Shown piece by piece: positions 1 through 5,634 of a DNA stretch of 7,621 bases. How positions within the stretch are numbered: position 1 is the stretch's first letter; each line of letters starts with the position of its first letter. A program made the position numbers and the translations under genes. This DNA comes from Candidatus Woesearchaeota archaeon (GTDB lineage Archaea > Nanobdellota > Nanobdellia > Woesearchaeales > JAGWAF01), in assembly GCA_016932755.1 (NCBI GenBank), contig JAFGCE010000008.1, positions 1 through 7,621 on the forward strand, written 5' to 3'. The notes below the pieces were generated by a model. The model did not search any database, was not told the origin of the DNA, and was given only the letters and a program-made list of their open reading frames with translations.

Positions 1-710
1 CCAAAATAAGCATCATCGCAGATTACTACAATATGGTTTCCTGTTTCTGCGCTTTCCCTGATTGCTTCAGCTATCTTGTCTGCCTCCTCTTCAGTTGGGG
101 AGTATCCTGTAGGGTTGTTCGGGAAATTCAGGATAACTATCTGTTTTCCCGGGTTTGTCTTCAGCTTTTCCCGCAATGCCCCTATGTCAAATCCGCCTTC
201 CTTGAATGTGTTGAAAGTATCAAGTTTTCCGCCGTATGCATTCTCAAATGTCAGCCTGTAGTTCCCCCAAAACTTGTCAGAAATGATAATCTTGTCCTTG
301 TCATCCACAAAAAGGTATCCTGCCATGCTCAGTCCGTGCGTCAGCGCATTTGTAACAACAGGAAGGCTTGTCTCTGCCTTTAATGAAGGATTTTTTTTGA
401 GCATCAGCTTTTTCCATGCTTCCCTTAATTCAGGCTTTCCAAAGCTAGGGGCATAGGTGAACGCATCTTTTGGGTCGATAGAAACATTCTTCTCAATGCT
501 TTTCAGCCTCATAGGGGTGTTGTCGTCTTCAACACCTGCTCCGATTGTAGCATTAATCTTCTTTCCTTTGGCGTCTGCTGACTGGGAAAGGATCCCTTTC
601 TTCGGAAAGAATATTTCTTTTCCTTTTTCTGAAAGCAAATCATGTATTACATTGTTCTCTTTTTTGATAATATTGTTTAGCTCTTCTGCCTGCGGATTTA
701 TACTAACCAT
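1..710 (-). CDS. PLP-dependent aminotransferase, class I/II fold (N-terminal part, cut by window edge)
   Basis: Reading the minus strand from the ATG at 710 gives 236 uninterrupted codons and then runs off the left edge, so the C-terminal part, including the expected Schiff-base lysine, is not visible. The fold type I signature is clear: NFPNNPTGY at residues 195-203 (cofactor-contacting Asn) and DDAYFG at 232-237 (Asp that pairs with the pyridine nitrogen, plus the Tyr three residues on). Further family-like segments are KGILSQSA (38-45), NATIG (53-57), YAPSFGKPELREAW (86-99), VTNALTHGLS (119-128) and DKFWGNY (145-151). Enzymes of this type move amino groups between amino acids and 2-oxo acids in the cytoplasm; the substrate cannot be read from this part. 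GGGGTGG lies just before the ATG. I am confident of the family and not of the specificity. Confidence 0.9.
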   Translation of the reverse strand, partial: MVSINPQAEELNNIIKKENNVIHDLLSEKGKEIFFPKKGILSQSADAKGKKINATIGAGVEDDNTPMRLKSIEKNVSIDPKDAFTYAPSFGKPELREAWKKLMLKKNPSLKAETSLPVVTNALTHGLSMAGYLFVDDKDKIIISDKFWGNYRLTFENAYGGKLDTFNTFKEGGFDIGALREKLKTNPGKQIVILNFPNNPTGYSPTEEEADKIAEAIRESAETGNHIVVICDDAYF

Positions 711-742
711 GTTTCCACCCCATGCTTTTTTTTGCGAATCTG

Positions 743-750
743 TTTAAATA
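743..750 (-). promoter_or_regulatory. TATA box for the aminotransferase gene
   Basis: On the minus strand this reads TATTTAAA, a typical archaeal TATA element, with an A-rich stretch before it (AGCAAAA). Initiation about 23 bases downstream would fall near 720, leaving a leader of about 10 nt that contains GGGTGG before the ATG at 710. The sequence is nearly symmetric, so it could be bound in either direction. Confidence 0.6.
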
Positions 751-770
751 TTTTGCTAATTCTGCAAAGA

Positions 771-778
771 TTTAAATA
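771..778 (+). promoter_or_regulatory. TATA box for the acidic-protein gene
   Basis: TTTAAATA preceded by the purine-rich GCAAAGA (BRE-like). A start about 23 bases downstream would be near 801-802, giving roughly 48 nt of leader before the ATG at 849. It lies 20 bases from the oppositely oriented TATA box at 743-750, so the two genes share a divergent promoter region. Confidence 0.55.
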
Positions 779-848
779 CTAGCTGTTACAAAAATGCAAG
801 CACGCTGGAACGAGACCTTATTCAGGCGGGATCCAGTGGGACGGTGGG

Positions 849-1307
849 ATGTTACTGAATGCAGAAGACAGGGCGGTGTACTGGGGCTACATGCATATGA
901 ATGTTGCCTGTAGAGACGTCAACAACGACGATGAAGCAGACATCACCGGACTTGAACGAATTCTTTATGATGTTGGTTTTTTGGCGATAACAAAATTTGT
1001 CAAGGTAAAACCTTACGAGCCGCAGGAGGATGGGGTTTCTGAAGATAATGAAGAAAGAAAAGACGAGGAACAGGAAACTCTTGACTACGAGCCTGTGGAT
1101 GAACAGCTTGACCCGTTCAATTACTCTCTTCCGGAAGAGAACGATATTCTTTTGCAGGGGTATTCTATTGAAATAAGCGAAACAGAAAGCGGTTCCGGGA
1201 AAGCAGAGATGCCTGCTGATGAAGAGGATGAGCCTTCTGAGGAAAGCGGGAAAGATGAGGAGCCTGATGACGAGGAAGAAGATGACGCAGAAGAGCCGGA
1301 TTCTTAA
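849..1307 (+). CDS. Acidic protein with dockerin/EF-hand-like loop; 5' end uncertain
   Basis: I do not recognise a family for the whole 152-residue product. Residues 23-34 (DVNNDDEADITG) match a dockerin-type calcium loop, with acidic or amide residues at loop positions 1, 3, 5 and 9 but Gly instead of Asp/Glu at position 12. The helix-like LERILYDVG follows. Residues 54-112 are acidic and probably flexible, and the last 35 residues are almost entirely Glu/Asp/Ser/Pro. There is no signal peptide or membrane segment, which is odd for a dockerin-like module since those usually work outside the cell. The ATG is weakly supported: GGTG is only about two bases away. The frame stays open upstream to a TAG at 780 without ATG, GTG or TTG, and that extension carries a half-matching EF-hand (D at 840, then LNAED). 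The gene may be 5'-truncated or frameshifted. Confidence 0.55.
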   Translation: MLLNAEDRAVYWGYMHMNVACRDVNNDDEADITGLERILYDVGFLAITKFVKVKPYEPQEDGVSEDNEERKDEEQETLDYEPVDEQLDPFNYSLPEENDILLQGYSIEISETESGSGKAEMPADEEDEPSEESGKDEEPDDEEEDDAEEPDS

Positions 1308-1314
1308 GAAAACC

Positions 1315-1322
1315 TTTTAAAA
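1315..1322 (+). promoter_or_regulatory. TATA box for the Dph2-like gene (leaderless start)
   Basis: TTTTAAAA (continuing to TA) follows AAGAAAACC, a good BRE-like purine run. Exactly 22 bases separate it from the ATG at 1345, so transcription should begin at or next to the start codon. No ribosome-binding sequence is present before the ATG, in agreement with a leaderless mRNA. Confidence 0.65.
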
Positions 1323-1344
1323 TAGCTTCTTTTTCCATAGGCAT

Positions 1345-1971
1345 ATGAGAACATTGTTCATAGAGGCAAAGTCAAATGCTGAGCTGAAGCTTTCAAAAGA
1401 GCAAATCAAAAAGCTTCCGAAAAAAATAGGCATAGCCACGACAATACAGCATCTTCACAGGATAAAAGAAGTCCAGAAGCAGATTCCAGGAAGCATAATG
1501 GCAGGGCAGATTCTCGGGTGCAATGCCTCTTCAGCAAGAAAAATAAAAAATGAGGTTGACGCTTTTCTTTATGTCGGCTCAGGAGTTTTCCACCCGATTG
1601 AAATTGCAATAGAAACAGGAAAAGAGGTTTTCTGCTTCAACCCTTTCACAAAAGTGCTTTCAAAAATAGATGAAAAAGAAATCGGGAAATACAGGAAAAA
1701 GAAAATGGCTTCGCTGGCGAGATTCCTGTCCTCTGAAAAAATCGGGATTCTTGTAAGCACAAAGCCCGGGCAGAACAGGATGAAAGATGCGCTGAAGCTT
1801 GCAGAGAGAAAAGACAGGGAATACTACATATTTGCATTTGACACCTTAAATGAGCTGGACCTGGAGAATTTCCCGTTCATAAAATGCTGGGTAAACACAG
1901 CATGCCCGAGAATAGCTGACGAAAAAGCCAGAATTGTCAACATTGACGACCTAAAGGAACTGGAAAAATGA
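1345..1971 (+). CDS. Dph2-family diphthamide biosynthesis protein lacking domain 1
   Basis: Archaeal Dph2 is a radical-type [4Fe-4S] enzyme that transfers the 3-amino-3-carboxypropyl group of SAM to a histidine of elongation factor 2, the first step of diphthamide synthesis. This 208-residue product matches the second and third of the three Dph2 domains: TTIQHLHRI (32-40), GQILGCNASSA (54-64), LYVGSGVFHP (75-84), GILVSTKPGQ (134-143) and VNTACPRIAD (183-192). Cys59 and Cys187 correspond to two of the three cluster ligands. Family members are usually about 320-340 residues and start with a further domain carrying the first ligand Cys; none of it is present. The leaderless promoter at 1315-1322 fixes this start, so the short form looks native. 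Domain 1 may be encoded elsewhere, or the protein may do something different. The stop overlaps the next gene's ATG (ATGA). Confidence 0.85.
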   Translation: MRTLFIEAKSNAELKLSKEQIKKLPKKIGIATTIQHLHRIKEVQKQIPGSIMAGQILGCNASSARKIKNEVDAFLYVGSGVFHPIEIAIETGKEVFCFNPFTKVLSKIDEKEIGKYRKKKMASLARFLSSEKIGILVSTKPGQNRMKDALKLAERKDREYYIFAFDTLNELDLENFPFIKCWVNTACPRIADEKARIVNIDDLKELEK

Positions 1972-2702
1972 AGCATATCTGCATTTCTACAGGAAGCTTT
2001 CACCTTCATTTTGAGGGCAGGGACTACCATTCAAGGCTGAAAAAGTGCATGGAGCTTAAGGGGATTGATGGTGTTGAGCTTTTGTTTGATGTTGCAGAGC
2101 ACCTTCTTCATTTTGAGATTACAAAAGAAGAGATAGAATTTCTGAAGGGATTGAAATTCAACACAATCCATGTTCCTTTTTATCTGGATGACAGCGGAAA
2201 GCGCGCATGCTACAGAAACACGCCTTTCTATATTAAGCTCATGGAAAAGGTATATGAAATCTATGACAAGATTGGAGCATGCAACATAAACATACACCCT
2301 GAAGAAACCGAGGATTACAGCCTTTTCAGGAGAGAAGGATACAATTACAGCATTGAAAACTCTCCTGCCAAATCAGGGTATTCGCCTGAACTCTACAGGA
2401 AGATACTGGATGAAAACCCGAATTTCAGGATGGTTCTTGATATCTCAAGGGCAATGGAGTCAAACCAGCTTAATGAGCTTATTGCAAAATTCAGGAAAGA
2501 GATAATTTACTGCCATGCTTCTGCATACAACGGCCAAAAACAGCACATATTCATGCACGGCCTTGAGCCTGCGGCTCTGGAAAAAATCAGGCAGATAAGG
2601 GAGCTCGACTGCCCGTTCATAAGCGAAACATGGGTGCACCATCCGATAGAATTCTACCAAAAAGAAATAGACTTCCTGAAGAAATGGCTTGGCAATCCAT
2701 AA
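1968..2702 (+). CDS. TIM-barrel protein, xylose isomerase / AP endonuclease IV-like
   Basis: A 244-residue protein of the sugar phosphate isomerase/epimerase superfamily. Candidate metal and active-site residues fall at the usual strand ends: His68 (IHVP), His110 (NIHPE), Glu130 (SIENSP), Asp158 (VLDISRA), His183 (CHASA) and Glu220 (ISETW). The family includes sugar and hydroxyacid isomerases, epimerases and endonuclease IV, all metal-dependent TIM barrels. The length is a little below endonuclease IV (about 280), and the sequence does not let me choose between DNA repair and sugar metabolism, though it reads more like the isomerase group. It overlaps the Dph2-like gene by four bases (ATGA), so the two are probably cotranscribed and translationally coupled. 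Whether they also act together is unknown. The product looks cytoplasmic, with no signal or membrane segment. Confidence 0.8.
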   Translation: MKHICISTGSFHLHFEGRDYHSRLKKCMELKGIDGVELLFDVAEHLLHFEITKEEIEFLKGLKFNTIHVPFYLDDSGKRACYRNTPFYIKLMEKVYEIYDKIGACNINIHPEETEDYSLFRREGYNYSIENSPAKSGYSPELYRKILDENPNFRMVLDISRAMESNQLNELIAKFRKEIIYCHASAYNGQKQHIFMHGLEPAALEKIRQIRELDCPFISETWVHHPIEFYQKEIDFLKKWLGNP

Positions 2703-2704
2703 CT

Positions 2705-2712
2705 TTTATATA
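2705..2712 (+). promoter_or_regulatory. TATA box for the U32-family gene (leaderless start)
   Basis: TTTATATA starts just after the stop codon of the preceding gene, with 22 bases between box and the ATG at 2735. The ATG lacks a purine-rich site before it, so a leaderless transcript is the likely mode. It separates the U32 gene from the upstream two-gene unit. Confidence 0.65.
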
Positions 2713-2734
2713 ACCTCTGATAATCTTTCCCAGC

Positions 2735-3940
2735 ATGAAAAAAGTCGAGCTATTGGCGCCTGCAGCAGGCTGGCCTGCATTGAGGGCTGCTGTTGAATCA
2801 GGAGCTGATGCGGTATATTTTGGCGTCGGCAGCCTTAATATGAGGGCAAATGCAAAGAATTTTAGCCTGCAGGAGCTGAAAAAAGTTGTTGATTACTGCC
2901 ATGAGAACAGGGTAAAAGCATATCTTGCTGTGAACACTATTGTTTATGAGGATGAGCTTGGCAAAGCAGGGCAGATACTGAAAAAAGCAAAGCAGGCAGG
3001 AATTGATGCAGTCATCCTTTGGGACATGTCTGTGCTTGAAGAAGCCAGAAAGCTGAAGCTGAACATACACCTCTCAACACAGGCTTCTGTTTCAAACTCA
3101 AAATCAGCAAACTTCTACAAAAAGCTCGGAGTTTCGCGAATAATTCTTGCAAGGGAATGCAGCCTGAAGCAGATAAAGGAAATCTCAAGGAACTCAAAGG
3201 TTGAGATTGAGACTTTTGTCCACGGAGCAATGTGCGTTTCAATCTCAGGAAGATGCTTTCTGAGCCAGGAAATATTCGGAAGAAGCGCAAACAGGGGAGA
3301 ATGCCTCCAGCCGTGCAGAAGGGAATACATAATACAGGATGCAGAGGAAAACCACACTCTTAAGCTTGGGAAGGACTATGTGATGTCGCCAAAAGATTTA
3401 TGCGCACTGCCTTTTATTGACAGGCTGGTAAAGTCAGGGATAACTGCTTTCAAGATTGAGGGAAGGAACCGCTCTCCTGAATATGTCAAGGTTGTCACAT
3501 CTGCTTACAGGAGTGCAATTGATGATTATTATAATAAAAAGCTGACAAAAGAAAAAATAAAATCATATATTGAGAAATTAAAGAAAGTTTACAACAGGGG
3601 CTTTTCATCAGGGTTTTATCTCGGGCTTCCGGCTGCAAAGGATTTCACGCATTCTTACGGAAGCAGGGCAACAACAAGGAAAAAATATATAGGGTTTGTG
3701 AAAAATTATTACAAGCAGGTAAATGTTGCAGAAGTAAAGCTGGAGGCAGGAGACCTGAAATTAGGCGACAGCATACTGATAATCGGAAACAAGACAGGTG
3801 TTAAGGAGGAAAAGGTAGCCTCAATCCAGATAAGCAAAAAACCTGTAAAAAAAGCAAAAAAAGGAATGAAAGTCGGGATAAAAACAAGAAATCTTCTCAG
3901 GCTAAACGACAAGGTTTACTTAATCAAGTCTGCAAACTGA
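2735..3940 (+). CDS. U32-family protein (TrhP/RlhA-type RNA hydroxylase-like)
   Basis: A full-length 401-residue member of the family historically called peptidase U32. Characterised bacterial relatives hydroxylate RNA bases (TrhP/YegQ on tRNA U34, RlhA on 23S rRNA C2501) and need prephenate and an iron-sulfur cluster. Visible landmarks are ELLAPAAG (5-12), GADAVYFGVG (23-32), HLSTQASVSN (112-121) and the signature FVHGAMCVSISGRC (161-174) continuing to GRSANRGECLQPCRREY (182-198). Cys167, Cys174, Cys190 and Cys194 are the probable cluster ligands. Residues 316-399 form a separate beta-barrel-like C-terminal domain resembling the small protein at 4913-5170. The RNA target in archaea cannot be read here; TrhP-like and RlhA-like roles are both possible, and proteolysis is unlikely. 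The 3' end overlaps the converging sppA gene by 17 bases. Confidence 0.88.
   Translation: MKKVELLAPAAGWPALRAAVESGADAVYFGVGSLNMRANAKNFSLQELKKVVDYCHENRVKAYLAVNTIVYEDELGKAGQILKKAKQAGIDAVILWDMSVLEEARKLKLNIHLSTQASVSNSKSANFYKKLGVSRIILARECSLKQIKEISRNSKVEIETFVHGAMCVSISGRCFLSQEIFGRSANRGECLQPCRREYIIQDAEENHTLKLGKDYVMSPKDLCALPFIDRLVKSGITAFKIEGRNRSPEYVKVVTSAYRSAIDDYYNKKLTKEKIKSYIEKLKKVYNRGFSSGFYLGLPAAKDFTHSYGSRATTRKKYIGFVKNYYKQVNVAEVKLEAGDLKLGDSILIIGNKTGVKEEKVASIQISKKPVKKAKKGMKVGIKTRNLLRLNDKVYLIKSAN
3847..3862 (-). terminator. Possible oligo-U terminator for sppA, inside the U32 gene
   Basis: On the minus strand this is two runs of seven T separated by GC, about 60 bases beyond the sppA stop codon, with a further six-T run nearby (3836-3841). 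Archaeal RNA polymerase terminates at oligo-T tracts without needing a hairpin. The run is coding sequence for a lysine-rich part of the U32 protein, so it may be coincidental. Confidence 0.3.
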
Positions 3941-4844
3941 CTTGCGATTCTCCGTCAATTAATGCGTTCCTGCTGAAAACCCCAAACAGGCTAGATAATC
4001 CCGGTCTTGCAACATAATCTGCCAGATCAGCTGTTATGTTAAGCTGTTTTTCAATATATGCAACAGCATCCTGCTTTGAGCCAAGGACATCAACCAGTCC
4101 AATCTCTTTTGCCTCAGCTCCAATCATAAACCTTCCTGTTGCAACCTTTCTTACTTCATATTCAGACATGTTCCTGTTTTCAGCAACAGCCTGGATAAAG
4201 AAATCATGTATCTGGTTGAGTGCGCTCTGGAAAAGCATTTCTTCGTCATATGTCATCTCTTTGAATGGAGAGCCCATGTCCTTTTGCTCTCCTGCAACAA
4301 GCCTCCTGTAAGTTACATTGTAGTCTTCCAAAAGCCCTTCAAACTCAAGATAGGAGCCGATAACACCGATTGAGCCTGTCAATGACATCCTGTTTGCGTA
4401 TATTATATCAGCTGCGCTTGCAATCCAGTAAGCACCCGAAGCCCCTGCTTCCCTTATGACAGCTACTACAGGCTTTTCAGCAGATTTTACAGCAATGGCA
4501 ATCTCATCTGAGCCTACAGCTGAGCCGCCTCCTGAATTGATGTCAAGAAGTATTGCCTTTATCTCATCCTTTTTTTCAGCATCCTGTATAAATTGGACTA
4601 TGTCTTCTGCAGAAGTCCCGCCTCCGTACCTGTCTCCGCTTGCTGTTATGTATCCTTTTATGTGTATGACAGCTATGTTCCCATGGGGGATAGGTCCGAA
4701 GAATACTGCAGTAAAAAGCCCTAATATTGAAATAAGCAGGAATATCATAATAAGCGAGAAAATAACTGATATTATCCTCCCTATGCTTATCCTGGTTACC
4801 CAGCTTTCACAACTCTTTTTTGCCATAACTGTTTCTTTATTCAT
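3924..4844 (-). CDS. sppA: Signal peptide peptidase SppA-type serine protease (family S49), membrane anchored
   Basis: A 306-residue protein with one N-terminal membrane helix (about 24-49) and an S49/ClpP-crotonase-like protease domain on the outer face. SppA enzymes degrade signal peptides and other membrane-proximal peptides with a Ser-Lys dyad. Counting from the ATG at 4844, Ser136 in GASGAYW and Lys188 in GEQKDMGSP are the candidate dyad. Their 52-residue spacing equals that of the Bacillus enzyme (Ser147/Lys199). DINSGGGS (101-108) and LTGSIGVIG (155-163) are other conserved segments. The length fits the single-domain archaeal and Gram-positive form. The in-frame ATG at 4826 (residue 7) is an attractive alternative start, because TTTTTATA at 4849-4856 lies exactly 22 bases before it. 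The gene converges on the U32 gene and is divergent from the small barrel-protein gene. Confidence 0.92.
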   Translation of the reverse strand: MNKETVMAKKSCESWVTRISIGRIISVIFSLIMIFLLISILGLFTAVFFGPIPHGNIAVIHIKGYITASGDRYGGGTSAEDIVQFIQDAEKKDEIKAILLDINSGGGSAVGSDEIAIAVKSAEKPVVAVIREAGASGAYWIASAADIIYANRMSLTGSIGVIGSYLEFEGLLEDYNVTYRRLVAGEQKDMGSPFKEMTYDEEMLFQSALNQIHDFFIQAVAENRNMSEYEVRKVATGRFMIGAEAKEIGLVDVLGSKQDAVAYIEKQLNITADLADYVARPGLSSLFGVFSRNALIDGESQVSLQT

Positions 4845-4848
4845 TTAG

Positions 4849-4856
4849 TATAAAAA
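4849..4856 (-). promoter_or_regulatory. TATA box for sppA, favouring the start at 4826
   Basis: The minus strand reads TTTTTATA after GAAAAGC (BRE-like). Twenty-two bases separate it from the ATG at 4826, the same spacing seen at 1345 and 2735. The outer ATG at 4844 would lie before this transcription start. It could instead be served by the AT-rich element around 4867-4877. Confidence 0.5.
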
Positions 4857-4869
4857 GCTTTTCAAAAAA

Positions 4870-4877
4870 TTTAAATA
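4870..4877 (+). promoter_or_regulatory. TATA box for the small beta-barrel protein gene
   Basis: TTTAAATA preceded by CAAAAAA. A start about 23 bases downstream falls at 4900-4901, immediately before GGGTGA and the ATG at 4913. The element is nearly symmetric and could also drive sppA leftward. Confidence 0.55.
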
Positions 4878-4900
4878 CCTTCATGCCTAAGGAAACAATG

Positions 4901-4906
4901 GGGTGA
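4901..4906 (+). promoter_or_regulatory. Ribosome-binding site that selects the ATG at 4913
   Basis: GGGTGA matches the GGTGA core complementary to the archaeal 16S rRNA 3' end. Six bases separate it from the ATG at 4913, an ordinary spacing, whereas the ATG at 4907 abuts it directly. This argues for the shorter product starting MVEKKP. Confidence 0.6.
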
Positions 4907-4912
4907 ATGAAT

Positions 4913-5170
4913 ATGGTTGAAAAAAAACCAGTAGGAAAAGTCACGCATTTCTTCAGCAATATAAGCGTGGCTGTTGTAAAATTGAAAGGAAGCCTTAAAG
5001 TTGGGGACACAATAGAGATAGAGACAGGGGAAGGTCCCTTCAAGCAGAAGGTAGACTCAATGCAGGTTGACCACAAGCCTGTGAAAACCGCAAAAAAAGG
5101 GGGAGAAATCGGGCTTAAGGTTAATCATCCTGTAAGAGCAGGAAACCAGGTAAACAAAGTCAAGGAATAG
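4913..5170 (+). CDS. Small EF-Tu domain 2-like beta-barrel protein, similar to the U32 C-terminal domain
   Basis: An 85-residue basic, Gly/Lys/Val-rich protein without signal or membrane segment. It looks like a stand-alone translation-factor-type beta barrel; small archaeal proteins of this kind are often named translation elongation factor-like protein. Typical segments are KPVGKV (5-10), LKVGDTIEI (28-36) and KPVKTAKKGGEIGLKV (55-70). It aligns over its whole length with residues 316-399 of the U32 protein encoded at 2735-3940, with about 40% identity by eye and shared VKL, LKxGD, KPVKxAKKG and GxK motifs. A role with RNA or with the U32 enzyme is an inference. The ATG at 4907 would add two residues; the ribosome site at 4901-4906 favours 4913. 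The 3' end overlaps the GNAT gene by 11 bases. Confidence 0.8.
   Translation: MVEKKPVGKVTHFFSNISVAVVKLKGSLKVGDTIEIETGEGPFKQKVDSMQVDHKPVKTAKKGGEIGLKVNHPVRAGNQVNKVKE
5092..5098 (-). terminator. Possible oligo-U terminator for the GNAT gene
   Basis: Seven T on the minus strand, about 60 bases past the GNAT stop and within the coding region of the small barrel protein. It mirrors the arrangement beyond sppA. The run encodes lysines on the plus strand, so it may have no role in termination. Confidence 0.22.
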
Positions 5171-5633
5171 TTTTTCTGTATTTTAGATTATATTCGCTGA
5201 AGCCTTGTTTTTTCCAGAATGAATTTGCTCCTTTGTCAAGGGCATGGGTACTGACAGTAACATATTCTGCTTTTTTTGACTTGAACCATCTGACAGCTTT
5301 GTTAAGAAGAAGCTTGCTGTACCCTTTTCCCCTGTGTTCCGGCTTTACATAGAGAAGCTCTATATGCCCGTATCTCTTTATTTTGAACACGCTTTCCCTT
5401 TTTGCCATTGCAAGTTCAATAAACCCAATCATCTTTCCATTTTCCTCTGCAACAAAGAAATCATTGTCTTTTTTTCTTATTAATTTTTTAATGTCTCCGG
5501 GAATCCTGTTTTTCCAGTAGCTTCTGTCTTGTGAGTCAAACTTGTCCATCTTTTCAAATCTGAGCAGCAGCTCAAAACACAAGTCTCTCAATTTTTTTGC
5601 ATCTTCAAGCTTAGCTTTTCTTATTGTAACCAT
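5160..5633 (-). CDS. GNAT-family N-acetyltransferase
   Basis: A 157-residue protein with the complete GNAT fold layout. It starts with VTIRKAKLEDAKKL (2-15). The central strand and acetyl-CoA loop are HIELLYVKPEHRGKGYSKLL (90-109), where R101, G102 and G104 fit the pyrophosphate-binding RxxGxG/A loop except that the last position is Ser. NSFWKKQGF (137-145) is the usual C-terminal motif. Such enzymes transfer an acetyl group from acetyl-CoA to an amine; the acceptor cannot be predicted. The ATG lies one base after the stop of the cysteine-rich surface protein gene, so translation is probably coupled and the genes share a transcript. The 3' end overlaps the convergent small barrel-protein gene. 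The product should be cytoplasmic. Confidence 0.88.
   Translation of the reverse strand: MVTIRKAKLEDAKKLRDLCFELLLRFEKMDKFDSQDRSYWKNRIPGDIKKLIRKKDNDFFVAEENGKMIGFIELAMAKRESVFKIKRYGHIELLYVKPEHRGKGYSKLLLNKAVRWFKSKKAEYVTVSTHALDKGANSFWKKQGFSEYNLKYRKTIP
5171..5175 (+). terminator. Possible oligo-U stop for the small barrel-protein gene
   Basis: TTTTT begins directly after the TAG at 5168-5170 and is followed by CTGTATTTTA. The tract is short but well placed for archaeal oligo-U termination. No hairpin is evident. Confidence 0.25.
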
Positions 5634-5634
5634 T

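Noticed and set aside
33..747. Several plus-strand open frames of 60-116 codons
   Set aside because: They are antisense to the aminotransferase, whose conserved motifs read continuously on the minus strand through the region.
779..860. A structured non-coding RNA in the GC-richer stretch after the divergent promoter
   Set aside because: I found no tRNA, SRP RNA or RNase P landmarks and no convincing long hairpin. The segment reads more like degenerate coding sequence.
794..913. Short ORF from the ATG at 794 (about 39 codons) as a separate leader peptide
   Set aside because: The ATG lies only 15 bases after the TATA box, so it would precede the expected transcription start. I keep it only as possible evidence of a frameshift in the acidic gene.
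1968..2702. Endonuclease IV (nfo) as a firm name for the TIM-barrel gene
   Set aside because: The superfamily is clear, but the length and motifs do not separate DNA repair from sugar isomerase members, so no gene symbol was assigned.
3012..3357. Minus-strand open frames opposite the U32 gene
   Set aside because: They are shadows of the conserved U32 cluster-binding region, with no initiation signals and no family resemblance.
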